Shown piece after piece: positions 1 through 10,756 of a stretch of DNA of 64,000 bases. Within the stretch, counting starts at the first letter, position 1. Every line of letters starts with the position of its first letter. The position numbers and the translations under genes are program-made. This stretch comes from Epiperipatus broadwayi (taxonomy: Eukaryota; Onychophora; Udeonychophora; Euonychophora; Peripatidae), in the NCBI GenBank assembly GCA_028023455.1, contig JAQFVV010012405.1, positions 10,534,423 through 10,598,422 of the forward strand, written 5' to 3'. Below the pieces are notes generated by a model. It was given only the letters and a program-made list of their open reading frames with translations. It was not told the DNA's origin and ran no database searches.

Positions 1-1790
1 AGTGATGACTGCTGCCATGATCATTCAAGCATTGTACTACCCCTCCCACCCCACCCCACAAGATAACACTAACACAACTTTCCATTAACAACTCCTATTC
101 TCTTATCTCTCACAAAACCATTAAACTTTTATGTTATTTTATATAGTTGTAGCTTATAATCTCTAATTACTCATTTTCTGCCTATAATTATTGATTATTG
201 GTAGACAATAATCAATTTGCCTTATTAATTTTACTTTGCAATATATTAGGATGAAATTGGAACTACTTTTCAATGCTGGATCATGGTCTTGCTACAGGAC
301 ACATATTTTACCCTTCTAATATTAAGACAATCTGCACTGACAGGGATGATCATAAGAGAAAGTTCAATGATGTGTTATTGCAAGAGACCTGAATTCAATC
401 AACAGGGAAGAGTTTTGCACCCCGTTGTCAAAAAAATGGAACATCTGACATTTATAATTTACATTTCTTGCTGCAATAATTTGCATATTTTATAAGCTAC
501 ATATTCATACTGTTCCCAGCTTGGTTAGTTAATTAATTTTGTACTATGATTCTGGTGAGAACTCACCCAAAGTTAACTCAATGCTATTTTAAGTGACAAT
601 ATAACTATGGGGTTATACCTTTTCATAGTAGCTTTACTCAGCTGAATTGTTTTTAGGGTAAAACTCATTAGTTTACTGTTAAAGTACAGAAAGAAAAACC
701 ATATGGAATTGTGGATATGTACCTCATCTATCTTGCTCAAGGTTAATGGTTGAAGCACAAAAAGTAAAATTCAAGTTTCAAACAAACTTAAGTTTTTCTC
801 TCAGTCTGATAAATGGACTTTAGACAACATAACTAGCTATTGAATAGTTGTCTGTAAACTGATAGACAGCTAATACAACTTGATAGTAAGGATATCAGAT
901 TAATATTAATTGGTCATATGGCAGGTGACCCGCTGACTATAAAAATTTTTAAAAAACATGATTATAAATTAATGCAGCCTTTCTTATATTCCTAGGTATA
1001 CTGGGTTAATGGATGCATGTATCTTTACAACATTCAGTTACTGTTTTTGACCAAATACTTTCTAAAACAGCTGCTGAAATTATTGTCTTGTATTTTTAAA
1101 AGTTATTAATTAACAAATATTGAATGATTCTTCGATGTTATTAAAATATGTCATAAATAAATAACAGAGATGCGTTTCATGATCGTGATTCAATAGAACT
1201 GATTCAAAAAGTATTTCAGCTGGAGTAAATATTTATCATTATTAATCATAAGAGATATATTCATTAAACACCTAAAGATATATACTTTAATGTTGTTATA
1301 ACATGGCTTAGGACTTAAATGGTCACTAATATAATAGTTTTAGCTAAGTTTATTTTTTATTTAATGACTACCTCAGCAACTGCCTACATAATAAATATTA
1401 ATACTTACTATATAATATTTAAAAAATTATATATTTTTTTATTACCGTCTGCATTAAATTTAAAAATTTCAACTATGTATTTGTCCAATTGCCAAAACAG
1501 ACGAAAAAGAAAGCAAATCTACCTATAGTTTGATTTATTTATTAAACTATCAATTATGAACAAATTAATTTTAAATAATATTCATGATGTATAATTTAAA
1601 TTTATATATTAATATTGTTTTTAACAGATAGCCAAATTGTATGAGTGGCTGTCTATAAAACTACATGTTTAAATAATTCTCAATAGAAAAATTAAGAAAA
1701 ACTATCTCATTCTTGATAATCAATTTAATTGCTTATTCACATTATTTAAGAGTTTGTCTTTAAAATATATTTCATAAGATCGTCATCATC
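1..1790. other. AT-rich non-coding stretch, no gene seen
   Basis: I see no coding region, RNA gene or clear transposon here. The longest open frames (about 60-70 codons, for example 283-495 and 1319-1528) have compositions expected from AT-rich noise and no recognisable motif. A short C-rich run lies at about 41-59. Confidence 0.6.
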
Positions 1791-1792
1791 AT

Positions 1793-2545
1793 TTTTAGTT
1801 ATTATGAATCTATTACAGAATAAATATTTCTCCAAGTTTAATCCAGTTTCACTGCAACCTAATTTTAGTTCATTTATTTCACATAAAATCTTTTTCCAGG
1901 TCTTTTAAAAATCTTTAGCGGTTCAGGTTAAATTACAATTGTCAAATTATTATCATTTCTGTAAAAAAACATTTTCAGCCCAGCTCCGTTTTGATTATTT
2001 CAATGACACCCTAATTGTTCTGTTACTCAATTATTTACATTTCTACCGTTTCTTTATTCTCAAATACTGTATTGAATGATTTTAAATTCCTATATTCTTC
2101 TTCTGTTACATTACAACTTTCAAGTCCATAGTAAGAACTCTTAGACACATATAATAAAAAGTTTTTATTTTCAAATATATAGACATATATCTGTTTAATA
2201 TTAAATTATTTCAAATAAAATCACTTCATACAAGTTTTAATTCTATGATTAATTTTATATATCATGTTTTATCTGCATTAACAATCTGACTAAGACATTT
2301 GCAGTTATTTATTTCTTCTAATCCTTCATTATCTATCTTTATTTTCTTCTTCTTGGAGTCCTCCTTTTCTCTTTCATCTGATAACTCTTGCAAAATTTTC
2401 TGAATCTCTGAAGCATTATTTGCAAAATCTAGATGACTTAACCAATCTTAGTGTATTTGTTTTTTCATTTTAATATAAAAAATATTTCTTGTAAAACTGC
2501 TGCCAAAGATTGAGAGGTATCGAATCAGCTATGGTCCTAATCTTT
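1793..2545 (-). pseudogene. Decayed antisense RTE-type LINE 3' portion
   Basis: On the minus strand this stretch follows the order of the better-preserved RTE copy at 5.4-7.4 kb: the region after the FADD box, the segment around the residues SYKYLGQI, and the 3' end. It starts at the plus-strand left with a TCATCATCAT run, the complement of the family's (GAT)n tail. Recognisable islands include the block at about 2240-2410 matching the NTDG/KIDY region and the block at 2395-2450 matching the LQEM and LDF(ADD) region. Many indels and stops make it one of the oldest RTE relics here. It lacks the 5' half, as is common for copies made by target-primed reverse transcription. Confidence 0.7.
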
Positions 2546-3795
2546 ATTAATGTTAATCATATTATTGTCACCATGAAATATTATCACTAATATTGTTTTT
2601 CTATATAATAAATGAAACATATTAAATGACTTCCTGTTAGCACTATGTATATTATTTGCCTGAAAATGGATTGGAATCCCAACTATTTATCATTAGTTGC
2701 CATCATAATTTTTTTTCTAATGTAGTTATTAATTAATTAGACTGTTTGAATGAAGTCAAATTTCAGATAAAGTTGGAAGTATTTAAGGAATACAAAAATA
2801 TTTTCAAGTAACATCAGAATATGTAGCCAACTCATATAAAACTTAAACACACAATAAATTAAAAAAATAAAATAAAACAAATGATTTGATAAAGAGAAAC
2901 TGTTTTACACAGATTTTTAATATTCTAAACCAATTCTGACAATGCCTTAAACTACAGGCAGTTGCTCATGTATGGTCAATCATATGTATTTCTTTTTAGG
3001 CTCCAGGGTAAATCAAAGCTTTTCTGTGCCATTGTTTACATATATAATCTAACGATTTTTTATTTGGAAACTCATAAAAGATTTGAATACCAAAAATGAA
3101 GGGCTGCGATTATTTAACATGTAAAATAAGTAAAGATACCAAAAGTCTGTTAAAATGAGCATGTAAAATTTTAGATTTTTAAGGTTTAATTAAGTACATA
3201 CTTCTGGTTTTTTATTTTATGTAAATTAAAATAAATTATAATATTTATTACTTATAAATAATCTTGTTGTGTAATAATTTGGAAAGTAGATTTATTGATA
3301 CTAGGGTTTTCTTTGTATGAAGGGCATAAGTTGTTAATCATTAATGCTTTAAAATGTCATCAGTTTTAGCTCAAGATTCAATATTAATCCATCAGTTTGG
3401 TTTCATTTGTGTGTGTTTAATTTTAAATATTGCAATAATAGATATTCATTTTATTTTATTGTTTGATTTAAGATATGTGTATCTTAATAGTTTAAATGTA
3501 CATATTTTAGCTTCAAATAAGAATATATTTTTTAAGTAATACATGATATAGCTACTTAATTTATATAAATTATAGAGGAAAATATTTTTATTTATGTATT
3601 TTTATCGTAAGCACAAAATAATATATTATAATGTTTACAAACTACAAAATTCATATAAGTAAATGTATTCTGACACGGCAGTGACAAACTAAACAAAAAA
3701 ATATTTTTTTTATTCAGTGTATAATAGATTTGATATACACCTGGGTCTTTTTTTATGCAGACTTATTTAACATGATTTTGAAGTTACATGATTCA
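2546..3795. other. AT-rich non-coding stretch, nothing recognised
   Basis: No gene, RNA or repeat boundary is evident. The 61-codon frame at 3354-3539 is hydrophobic, AT-driven and has no supporting motif. Confidence 0.55.
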
Positions 3796-3800
3796 TGTTT

Positions 3801-3904
3801 CACCGGAAGTCTAACTCCGATAATGTGCTATTACTTTAAATAATAAATTCCGTGCACTTAAGTTATATTGAAAGTAATAGCACACTATTGGAATTCGACT
3901 TTCA
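3801..3904. repeat. Short inverted repeat, MITE-like
   Basis: Two arms of about 33 bp (around 3806-3838 and 3868-3902) are inverted copies of one another with a few mismatches. Both contain the 13-mer GTGCTATTACTTT in complementary orientation. The loop is about 30 bp. No target-site duplication could be assigned, so this may be a small MITE or a simple palindrome. Confidence 0.55.
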
Positions 3905-4152
3905 TCTTAGTAATTTCAATATTTTCAGCGCTTTATAATAGTAAGATTTTATGCAATAATGAAATTAAAATCATAATTTCCACATTTTATGTATACACAC
4001 ATTAAATTTTACAAGATTATAATGTAAATTTGTTCAAACATTGTGCGTGTTAATTTTGCATTTTAAATCACATTTTGTTTTTGCTTTAAAAAAAAATGTA
4101 ATCAATTATTAATCATTTAGTGTCCGCAAGTTTATTTTTAAAAGGTGAGTAA

Positions 4153-4365
4153 TAGCAGTGGGCACAATTAAATTTGACAATTAAAAATTAAAATCTGATT
4201 TTTAATTGTAATTAACAATTTAAAAATTACTTAAGGTGACTTGAAATTAATGTGATGTAAAATGAAATTTGATTTTTAAACAGAATTGAAAATTAAAAAA
4301 TTAAAGACAAAAATAAGAATTTAATTTTTAGATTGTTAGTTTTAATTAAATTTTTCCCGGCAGTG
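4153..4365. repeat. Possible hAT-like MITE
   Basis: A ~210-bp AT-rich block is bounded by related ends: TAGCAGTGGGCACAATT on the left and, read inward from the right, CACTGCCGGGAAAAATT. It is flanked by imperfect 8-bp direct repeats, GTGAGTAA at 4145-4152 and GTGAACAA at 4366-4373. hAT transposons make 8-bp target-site duplications and often have ends of this kind. The inverted-repeat match is poor and the duplication has two mismatches, so this is only a suggestion. Confidence 0.25.
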
Positions 4366-4950
4366 GTGAACAAATGTCTTTTTATTATCATAAATCTAAG
4401 TTCATAAACAATTAATAAAATCATCGTCCCAAAGATTAATTACTAATTACATTGTCAACAGAAAACCATTAATTCAACATGAGAGTGAACTTGGCACTGG
4501 TTGTATTTCCTCTTGTGAGAATCTGATTTTTTACCAATTTGCAAACGAATGTGTTTTTCGGCAAATAGAAATAATAATTAAAATGTGTATAAAAAATGTA
4601 AATTACTGTACTGTAAATTATGCATAAAAATATATTATTTTGAATAAAATTAAATATTATAGTTAAAAATTTTTGTCTTGTATCAATTTTTTTTAAATTT
4701 GAAATTTTTTATTAGTCATATTTTATTTCCTTATTTTTTTTTGCGCGAATTTTAAAGTAATTTTACGTTGGTGCTTTGCTTTTACATGAATTATGAAAAA
4801 TCACAGACCACATCCACCCTTTTTCAATGTAAATTACGTCTATTTTTGTGCAATTCCGTTTGCGCGTGTTTTCTGAGGAACCTATCTATCGCGTAAAACA
4901 AGTCCCAGGTGTATATAGATGATATCTAAATGTGATATATGTATCATTTA

Positions 4951-5373
4951 AACCCAGTCAACACATAGACAATCTCAGTATCAGTAACAATCAACAATTT
5001 CAAACTGATGTTGAGGCAACTTCCTTACTTACAAATCCATTTAGCATTGAACTTTATTACACTTATTATTTAAGTAATACTTTGTCTGCAATTTGAAAAT
5101 TTTAACTGCAGTTTGTAATGTTATAATTAACTATTTATTAGTCTGCATTCAGAATAAGTTATATTTATTTGTTTAAAGAGGTTTATTTAAACTTCTTTGT
5201 ATCAATAATTTCAATCTCTGTGGTCAAGTTGCGATCTTTAGTATCTATATAATTATTACCTTGGCAACAGTTTGAAATTGTTGATTGTTATTGATACTGG
5301 AATTGCCTAAGTGTTGATTGGTTTTTAATGATTATTTACAAACCCATTTAGACATGAACATTATTACACTTAA
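4951..5373. repeat. Inverted repeat (~65-bp arms) with overlapping 40-bp direct repeat
   Basis: The left arm (4953-5020) and right arm (5261-5325) are inverted copies containing AACAATCAACAATTTCAAAC and its complement. Each arm is followed by a copy of a ~40-bp block (about 5030-5072 and 5334-5373) in direct orientation, so the same module seems to occur both inverted and direct. Related single arms occur at 23319-23384 and 26055-26140, showing a dispersed family. The RTE copy starts immediately downstream. Confidence 0.6.
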
Positions 5374-5408
5374 TATATGTACATATATATGAGAGTACTA
5401 CAATAGAT

Positions 5409-5627
5409 TTGAATGAAATTAATATGAAAATAACTGATACACTTTTAAAAACTGCAACAAAGATAGCTGGTAGGAAAAAGCAGCAATTGACTAATAAAAT
5501 TTCTACTGAGACTAGAGAATTTATGAAGAAAAGAAGGAATATGAAGATATACAAAATGATGTATTTAAAAGAATTGAATATCTCGAATTTTGTAAAATGG
5601 TACGGAAAAGAGTTGAAAATAATATAA
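5409..5627 (+). pseudogene. RTE-type LINE ORF2 fragment: linker between endonuclease and RT (frameshifted)
   Basis: The 72-residue frame contains KIAGRKKQQLTNKISTETRE and the basic stretch MKKRRNMK. This resembles the linker that precedes the reverse transcriptase domain in RTE/BovB-type ORF2 proteins. It is in a different frame from the RT-bearing frame that starts at 5597, and the two overlap by about 30 bp, so a single frameshift near 5600 has split one ancestral ORF. The upstream AP-endonuclease domain expected of this family is absent: sequence left of about 5400 belongs to another repeat, so this copy is 5'-truncated. Confidence 0.75.
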
Positions 5628-7354
5628 GAAAGTATAACTGTGAAATAGCAAGGAAAGCTGTAGAAGAAAATAAAAGTCTCAAGAATGTTAAACAACATTT
5701 TGGTATTGGTAGGAAATTTATATCTGCAATAAGAAAAAAAGATGGAATTATTACTAAAAAGAGAGATGACATCATGAAATTGGTAGAAGATTTTTGTCAA
5801 GAATTATATAGTAATAAAGAACAAGTACCTCTTATATCTATTACATCTTCCAAATTGCCCAGAATTTTAAATGAAGAAGTGAGACATGCAATTAAATGTA
5901 TGAAGAAAGGAAAGGCTCCAGGAAATGATGGAATTATAATTGATATATTAAAAGAAGCAGGTGAAAAAGTAGAAACAATTTTAGCAAAGTTATATACCAA
6001 ATGTCTAAATGATAAAGATGTACCAGAAGATTGGAAGAATGCAGTAATAATATTAATATTTAAAAAAGGTGATAAAGAAGATATTAGAAATTACAGACCT
6101 ATCAGCCTTTTATCAGTTTTATATAAAATTTTTACCAAGATAATTACAACTCGTCTACAGAGAACTTTGGATTTCCACCAACCAAGAGAACAAGCTGGAT
6201 TTAAAAGTGGTTTTAGTACAATAGATCATATCCAGGTATTGAGAGAAGTCATAGAAAGGACAAATGAATATGAGTTGTCATTATGTTTTGGATTTGTAGA
6301 TTATAAAAAGGCATTCGATTCTATACACATTTCTTCAGTGATTAAATCATTGGATCATCAAGGTATAGATCCAGGATATTGTCATATTTTAAAGAATATT
6401 TATAAAAATGCAACAGCAACAATTAGATTACATAATGATACTGGAAAAATCAACATTGAGAAAGGTGTAAGACAAGATGACTCCATATCTCCAAAACTTT
6501 TTACAGCAGTGCTGCTAGAAGTATTTTGTGGATTAAAATGGGAAACTAAAGGAATGAAAGTAAATGGAGAGTATTTAAGTAATTTAGATTTTGCAGATGA
6601 TGTAGTTGTTTTTGCAAATAATGCTTCAGAGCTGCAGGAAATGTTGCAGGAGTTAGCAGATGAAAGTAGAAAAGTAGGACTAAAGATAAATGTTAAAAAG
6701 ACTAAAATAATGTTTAATCGATTTGCTCAAAGTATGAAAATAAAGATTGATTATGAAGAATTAGAAGAAGTTAACAGTTACAAATATCTTGGTCAGATTA
6801 TTAATACAGATGGAAACATAATGGAGGAAATTAATCATAGTATTAAACTTGGTTGGAGTGCTTTTGGTAGAAATAACTTGATACTAAAAAGAAATATGCC
6901 TATGTGTTTGAAAAGAATGGTTTTTAACAAATGTGTTTTACCAGTTCTTACTTATAGATCTGAGACTTGAACACTTAATAGAAGAGCAATACAGAGACTT
7001 CAGACCACTCAAAGGAGTATGGAGAGATGTATGTTGGGAGTAACAAGAAGAGATCGAAAACGCAATGTATGGGTAAGACAACAAACAGGTGTTACTGACC
7101 TTATTGAAAAAATTAAAAGATTGAAATGGAGTTGGGCTGGACATATTGCTAGAAGAAATGATAATAGATGGATAATTGAAATTTTAAACTGGATTCCAAG
7201 AGATTGTAAAAGACCCAGAAAGAGACCACATGTGAGATGGATGGATGAAATAAGAAAATGTGCAGGGGTGTTGTGGAAAAGAGAAGCTAAAGATCGGAGA
7301 AGATGGATTAAACTTGGAGAGACCTTCATCCTGCAGTGGATTGATAATGGTTGA
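5597..7354 (+). pseudogene. RTE-type LINE reverse transcriptase (ORF2) with in-frame stop
   Basis: This frame encodes the RT of a non-LTR retrotransposon. In order it shows the RT entry region (KGKAPGNDGI, then IFKKGDKEDIRNYRPISLL), motif A with VDYKKAFDSI (Asp near residue 235), a motif-B region reading GVRQDDSISP, and the catalytic motif-C box FADD (residues about 332-335, bases 6590-6601). The thumb/connection region carries SYKYLGQIINTDG, and the C-terminal domain RSMERCMLGVTRRDR and KWSWAGHIARR. That C-terminus is typical of RTE-clade ORF2 in arthropods and other invertebrates. A TGA at 6968-6970 interrupts it where the copy at 36.5-37.3 kb has a Trp codon; the same frame resumes and ends at 7354. 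The usual RQGD is RQDD here (Asp codon 6476-6478), a second probable inactivating change. With the missing endonuclease the copy is dead, but it is the best-preserved one in the window. Confidence 0.92.
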
Positions 7355-7370
7355 TGATGATGATGATGAT
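7353..7370 (+). repeat. (GAT)n tail of the RTE element
   Basis: A short (GAT)n run directly follows the RTE stop codon and closes the element. The complementary ATC run sits at the 3' end of the antisense copies at 1.79, 36.46 and 40.87 kb. RTE-clade LINEs typically end in short simple repeats rather than poly-A. Confidence 0.75.
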
Positions 7371-7374
7371 GACT

Positions 7375-8996
7375 ACAACAGAGATTAAATATGCTAAATA
7401 AGATTAAGTAGATGAAGTATAATTTCATCACGTGTGCGTCATAATGCATATTTTGTTTTAGTACTTTCATATTATTATTAGTAATGATAGAGAACGAAAA
7501 TATTATTTATATACATATATGACAAGGCTTTGGAAAGCTGTTCTGAGGTTATATTAATTGCAGATTTTTGTTAGTTTATCTGCAATTTGTGGTATATATA
7601 TATATATATATATATATAAGTATACTATCGTATCAATATTTGTTTTTTCTTTTGACATTTCATTTTGTCAATTTAAGGTTTTCTTAATGATAGGTGATGG
7701 ATAATCATTCTTTACAAAAATTTGTTCTATATAGATTTTTCTCTCCAAATCACTGCTTTCTGAACAAACTTCTTTTTATCTATTCAATAGTGATAGTATA
7801 ATTTCAAGTTTTGAATTTCTGGTGTGATTGAATATATTTGCTATTTTTTTCAGTGTGTGCGTTTCTTAGTAAACTACAGTTTAAATAAAGTTTGAGTTTT
7901 TTTTAAAGATATTTAACATTTACTATTAGGAGTTGGAAATCACTCAACATATAATTATTACTAAAATTCCATAGTCACAAACATATAGACAAAGATAATA
8001 AAAATTAGATATCTTTAATTAATATAATTAAATTTTAAAATCGTCTAAATTATATACAATCTTATTTGGCTAACATCCCATGTGAGAATTATTAATGTTT
8101 TAGAATAAAAAATAAAAATAAAATTAGAGTTAAAGAGCAGCTTTATAATGCAATAAAAATGTAATTGACTAATACGATATTCAGAAGATCATAAGATATA
8201 AGAGTGTGGAAAGCAAAGAATTGAAGTATGATTTGAGAATCTTTAATTTTTAAATGTACAATCTCCATCATTGCAATAAATCATATAAAACAATTGTATA
8301 ATAATACCCATTTATTTGATAAAAATAAAGTAAAAATGATCAATTGCAGAGAGATGTGATGTTTAAGAACCAAAGGCGTCAGAGCTTGTATTTTGATTTG
8401 GAAAACTTATTTTAAAATTTATTATTCTACCACTCTTAGAAACTATATAGAAATCAGTGACGTAATTAACTGCAATATGTATTTTTACTGGCCATAACAG
8501 ATTTGCAATTTAAAACTATGTAGCGTAATTGTTAATGCAAAATGTTTTTAAATTTTTGAATATAAATAAATTGACACATTTTAAAAACTATACAACAATA
8601 TAAATTAAATTTCTGAATATAAAATAAAATGTAGTGCATGGATATTATTAAAGGATATCCCTTTGCACCAACCAGGATTAGAGAAGTAATGAAATTATTA
8701 TCAACTGGATGTCCATAGCACTAAACATAAATCGCTACTCCATATAACTGTTACGCACAAATCTAGTTCAAGATCCAAGAACTCTATAAACAATTACTGT
8801 GAGCATGAGATAAATAAATAAGGAAGCCTATTATAAATCATTCAAATAATTCCTAGATTCATCCTATTATAAATAAATACTGTGTTATTTTTTAATTTAT
8901 TTTGCCGCATTTTATTATTTCCAAAAATATTACTTATTTTGATTATTATTAAAAACTAACTATAGAGAGTCAAAAATAATAAAATAGGATTAAAGT
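7375..8996. other. AT-rich non-coding stretch with (TA)n run
   Basis: No coding signal was recognised. A (TA)n dinucleotide run of about 27 bp lies at 7592-7618. The rest shows no repeat I can match elsewhere in the window. Confidence 0.55.
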
Positions 8997-8997
8997 A

Positions 8998-9753
8998 TTT
9001 TAACCCTTTTCCCGCCTCTTATGAAGCTCCTCGTTGACATCTGACGTCACTCTAACTCTGCCAGTTCTTATGCTAAAATATTCGTTAGACAGGTATTGAA
9101 TAGGTTTTTAAAAGTTCTGTAAGATGGTGCCCTCTTCCGAATTATTTTACAAGTAAAAAATAAAAAAAAAATGCATTTAAACCTAAACAAAGAAAGAACA
9201 TTACTTGTGATTGGTTCTTAGCATGCTCTCAGCTGAAAAAGACATTCAGATTGGCTGGAAAGAACAAAGAAACTGCCTGATCAAAGAAAATAAAGAAAAA
9301 CGCTGAGATTTTTATTTCGAATATGATTCAAATTATTATAAAAGAATATTTTGAGAAATTACAAATTATTTTCAGAGAGAATACTAAAAAAACAAAATTA
9401 TTTTCGAAATATATTGAAGATTTTAGTAAAAATATTTAAGATTTAGTAAAAAGAAATATTTACTTTTCTATAACGTAAAAGTCGACCTTTTTGTTTATAT
9501 TATAGCTTTTATGTTACCGAAATTGAATATTTTAGAATAAATAAATAGCAATTTATTTTTGAAAGAACTTTCATTCTCTTCATAACCTGAAAAATTAGTA
9601 ATATACTTTTTATAAACGTATCTGAGTTGAATTTAATATTATAGGTGAATATGTTTTAACAATAGGCTTTGTCTTCAGTTTGTGAGTTGGCCAATTAAAA
9701 GATTTGATTTTTACCTCATACAACCAATAATATAATTAGTGGTTTAAGGGTTT
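8998..9753 (+). repeat. Interspersed 0.7-kb AT-rich repeat, copy 1 (possible piggyBac-like MITE)
   Basis: This block shares long alignable stretches with 12655-13277 (same strand) and 32840-33690 (opposite strand). The shared landmark is GTAAGATG followed by GCCCTCT and ATTATTTTACAAGTAAAAAA. It opens with TTAACCCTTTTCCC and ends near TTTAAGGG; copy 2 ends in AAAAAGGTTAA. TTAA next to CCC-starting ends is the signature of piggyBac-type insertion, so a non-autonomous piggyBac relative is possible, but boundaries are blurred. A perfect CRE-type palindrome TGACGTCA lies at 9042-9049. No ORF is present. Confidence 0.6.
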
Positions 9754-10229
9754 ATTTTAATAGAAAAAATTAAAAATAATTGCTAATGTTTTAATTCTTA
9801 TGATATTTTATATAAATTTCTTCATTGCTTCAATCTGGTTCAGAATAACTTATCAGTAAAATTCCATTGAATATGTTTGATGATGTACAATCGCTTAATG
9901 GCAAAAGCTTTTATTAAAACGATGCTTTATGCTGATGTTTATATAAATTAATGTATCTAGAAATAAGGGGCTATTAATGAAAATTTAAACTGGAGATTGT
10001 GCATAGAATAAAGAAAACTATTATATTTGCAAAATAATGTTGGTTTTTTTTTTCTCATTAATATCATATTAACCTAAAAATAAGTTTAAATAAAATTTGT
10101 TCATTTGTTATTACATTTTATTTTATTTTTTGTAAAATTAATTAAATATTTGATTTTTTTTATATATTATTAAGTGCATGATGTTTACATTAATCATTTA
10201 TTTGATTATATCAATTCAGTGTATTTAAA
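9754..10229. other. AT-rich non-coding stretch
   Basis: Nothing recognised apart from homopolymer T and A runs. Confidence 0.5.
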
Positions 10230-10620
10230 TGATGTATTAAGGTCCTGTAAATGAGAGGTGAGAATGATTTAAAGTCTACATGGGTATGGCAATAAAATTG
10301 GCATCTACAAGGGCTTCTAGTATTCGTCATCAGATTTTCAATGATATGGATTACTAAAGAGTTTGGAGGGTGAAGAAGATTGAAGCCTTTATATTAAAGT
10401 TTAAAGATTTGCTATATTAATATAACCTGAGCACTGATTATATATGTGTGGATGATGATGATCTAGACCAATTGCTAAGTGCTGTTTCAACACGAAATGC
10501 TTATATTGGAGATGAGCTATCTTTTTCACATGTATGTGGTCATGTGCATCAATAATACAAGATGGAGTGGATAGCTATAGAGAGCTTGAAAGACTGAGTT
10601 TAAGTTGCTTCTAATTACAT
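10230..10620 (+). repeat. Interspersed ~400-bp repeat, copy 1
   Basis: This aligns along its length with 61595-61985 (same strand). Its 3' part also aligns with 46276-46530 and 50823-50880 (opposite strand). Shared landmarks are TTAAAGTTTGAAGATTTGC-like sequence, a (GAT)n-containing segment followed by CTGGACCAATTG-like sequence, and a 3' end reading AGCTTGAAAG. In the copies at 46.3 and 61.9 kb the end continues into GGTTCAAATCCC or a close variant, which resembles a tRNA B box, so the family may be a tRNA-related SINE. No ORF is present. Confidence 0.65.
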
Positions 10621-10648
10621 TAAATTTTAAATAGAAAGCTATTTTTTA

Positions 10649-10742
10649 GTCAAGCTTTGGTGACTGAGAGGTCAGAACAGCAGCCTTACAAGTAGTTGTC
10701 CCAGGTTAGCAGGTTTGCTTTCCAGTTGATGCTATGAAAAAA
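10649..10742 (+). mobile_element. tRNA-derived SINE with 14-bp target-site duplication
   Basis: A ~90-bp tRNA-like sequence begins AGCTTTGGTGACTGAGAGG (A-box region) and contains the B-box-like GGTTTGCTTTCC. It ends in TGATGCTATGA plus an A-run. It is flanked by perfect 14-bp repeats AAAGCTATTTTTTA at 10635-10648 and 10743-10756, the hallmark of LINE-mediated retroposition. Relatives lie at 42977-43073 and 44159-44248. The anticodon-like loop contains TTAC, and the long variable region resembles a class II tRNA. The tRNA fold is degraded and the element is not a functional tRNA. Confidence 0.88.
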
Positions 10743-10756
10743 AAAGCTATTTTTTA

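Noticed and set aside
5348-5800. 150-codon minus-strand frame
   Set aside because: Antisense shadow of the RTE linker and RT start; composition is the mirror of a Lys-rich coding strand.
7009-7470. 153-codon minus-strand frame with a poly-His run
   Set aside because: Antisense of the RTE C-terminus and its (GAT)n tail.
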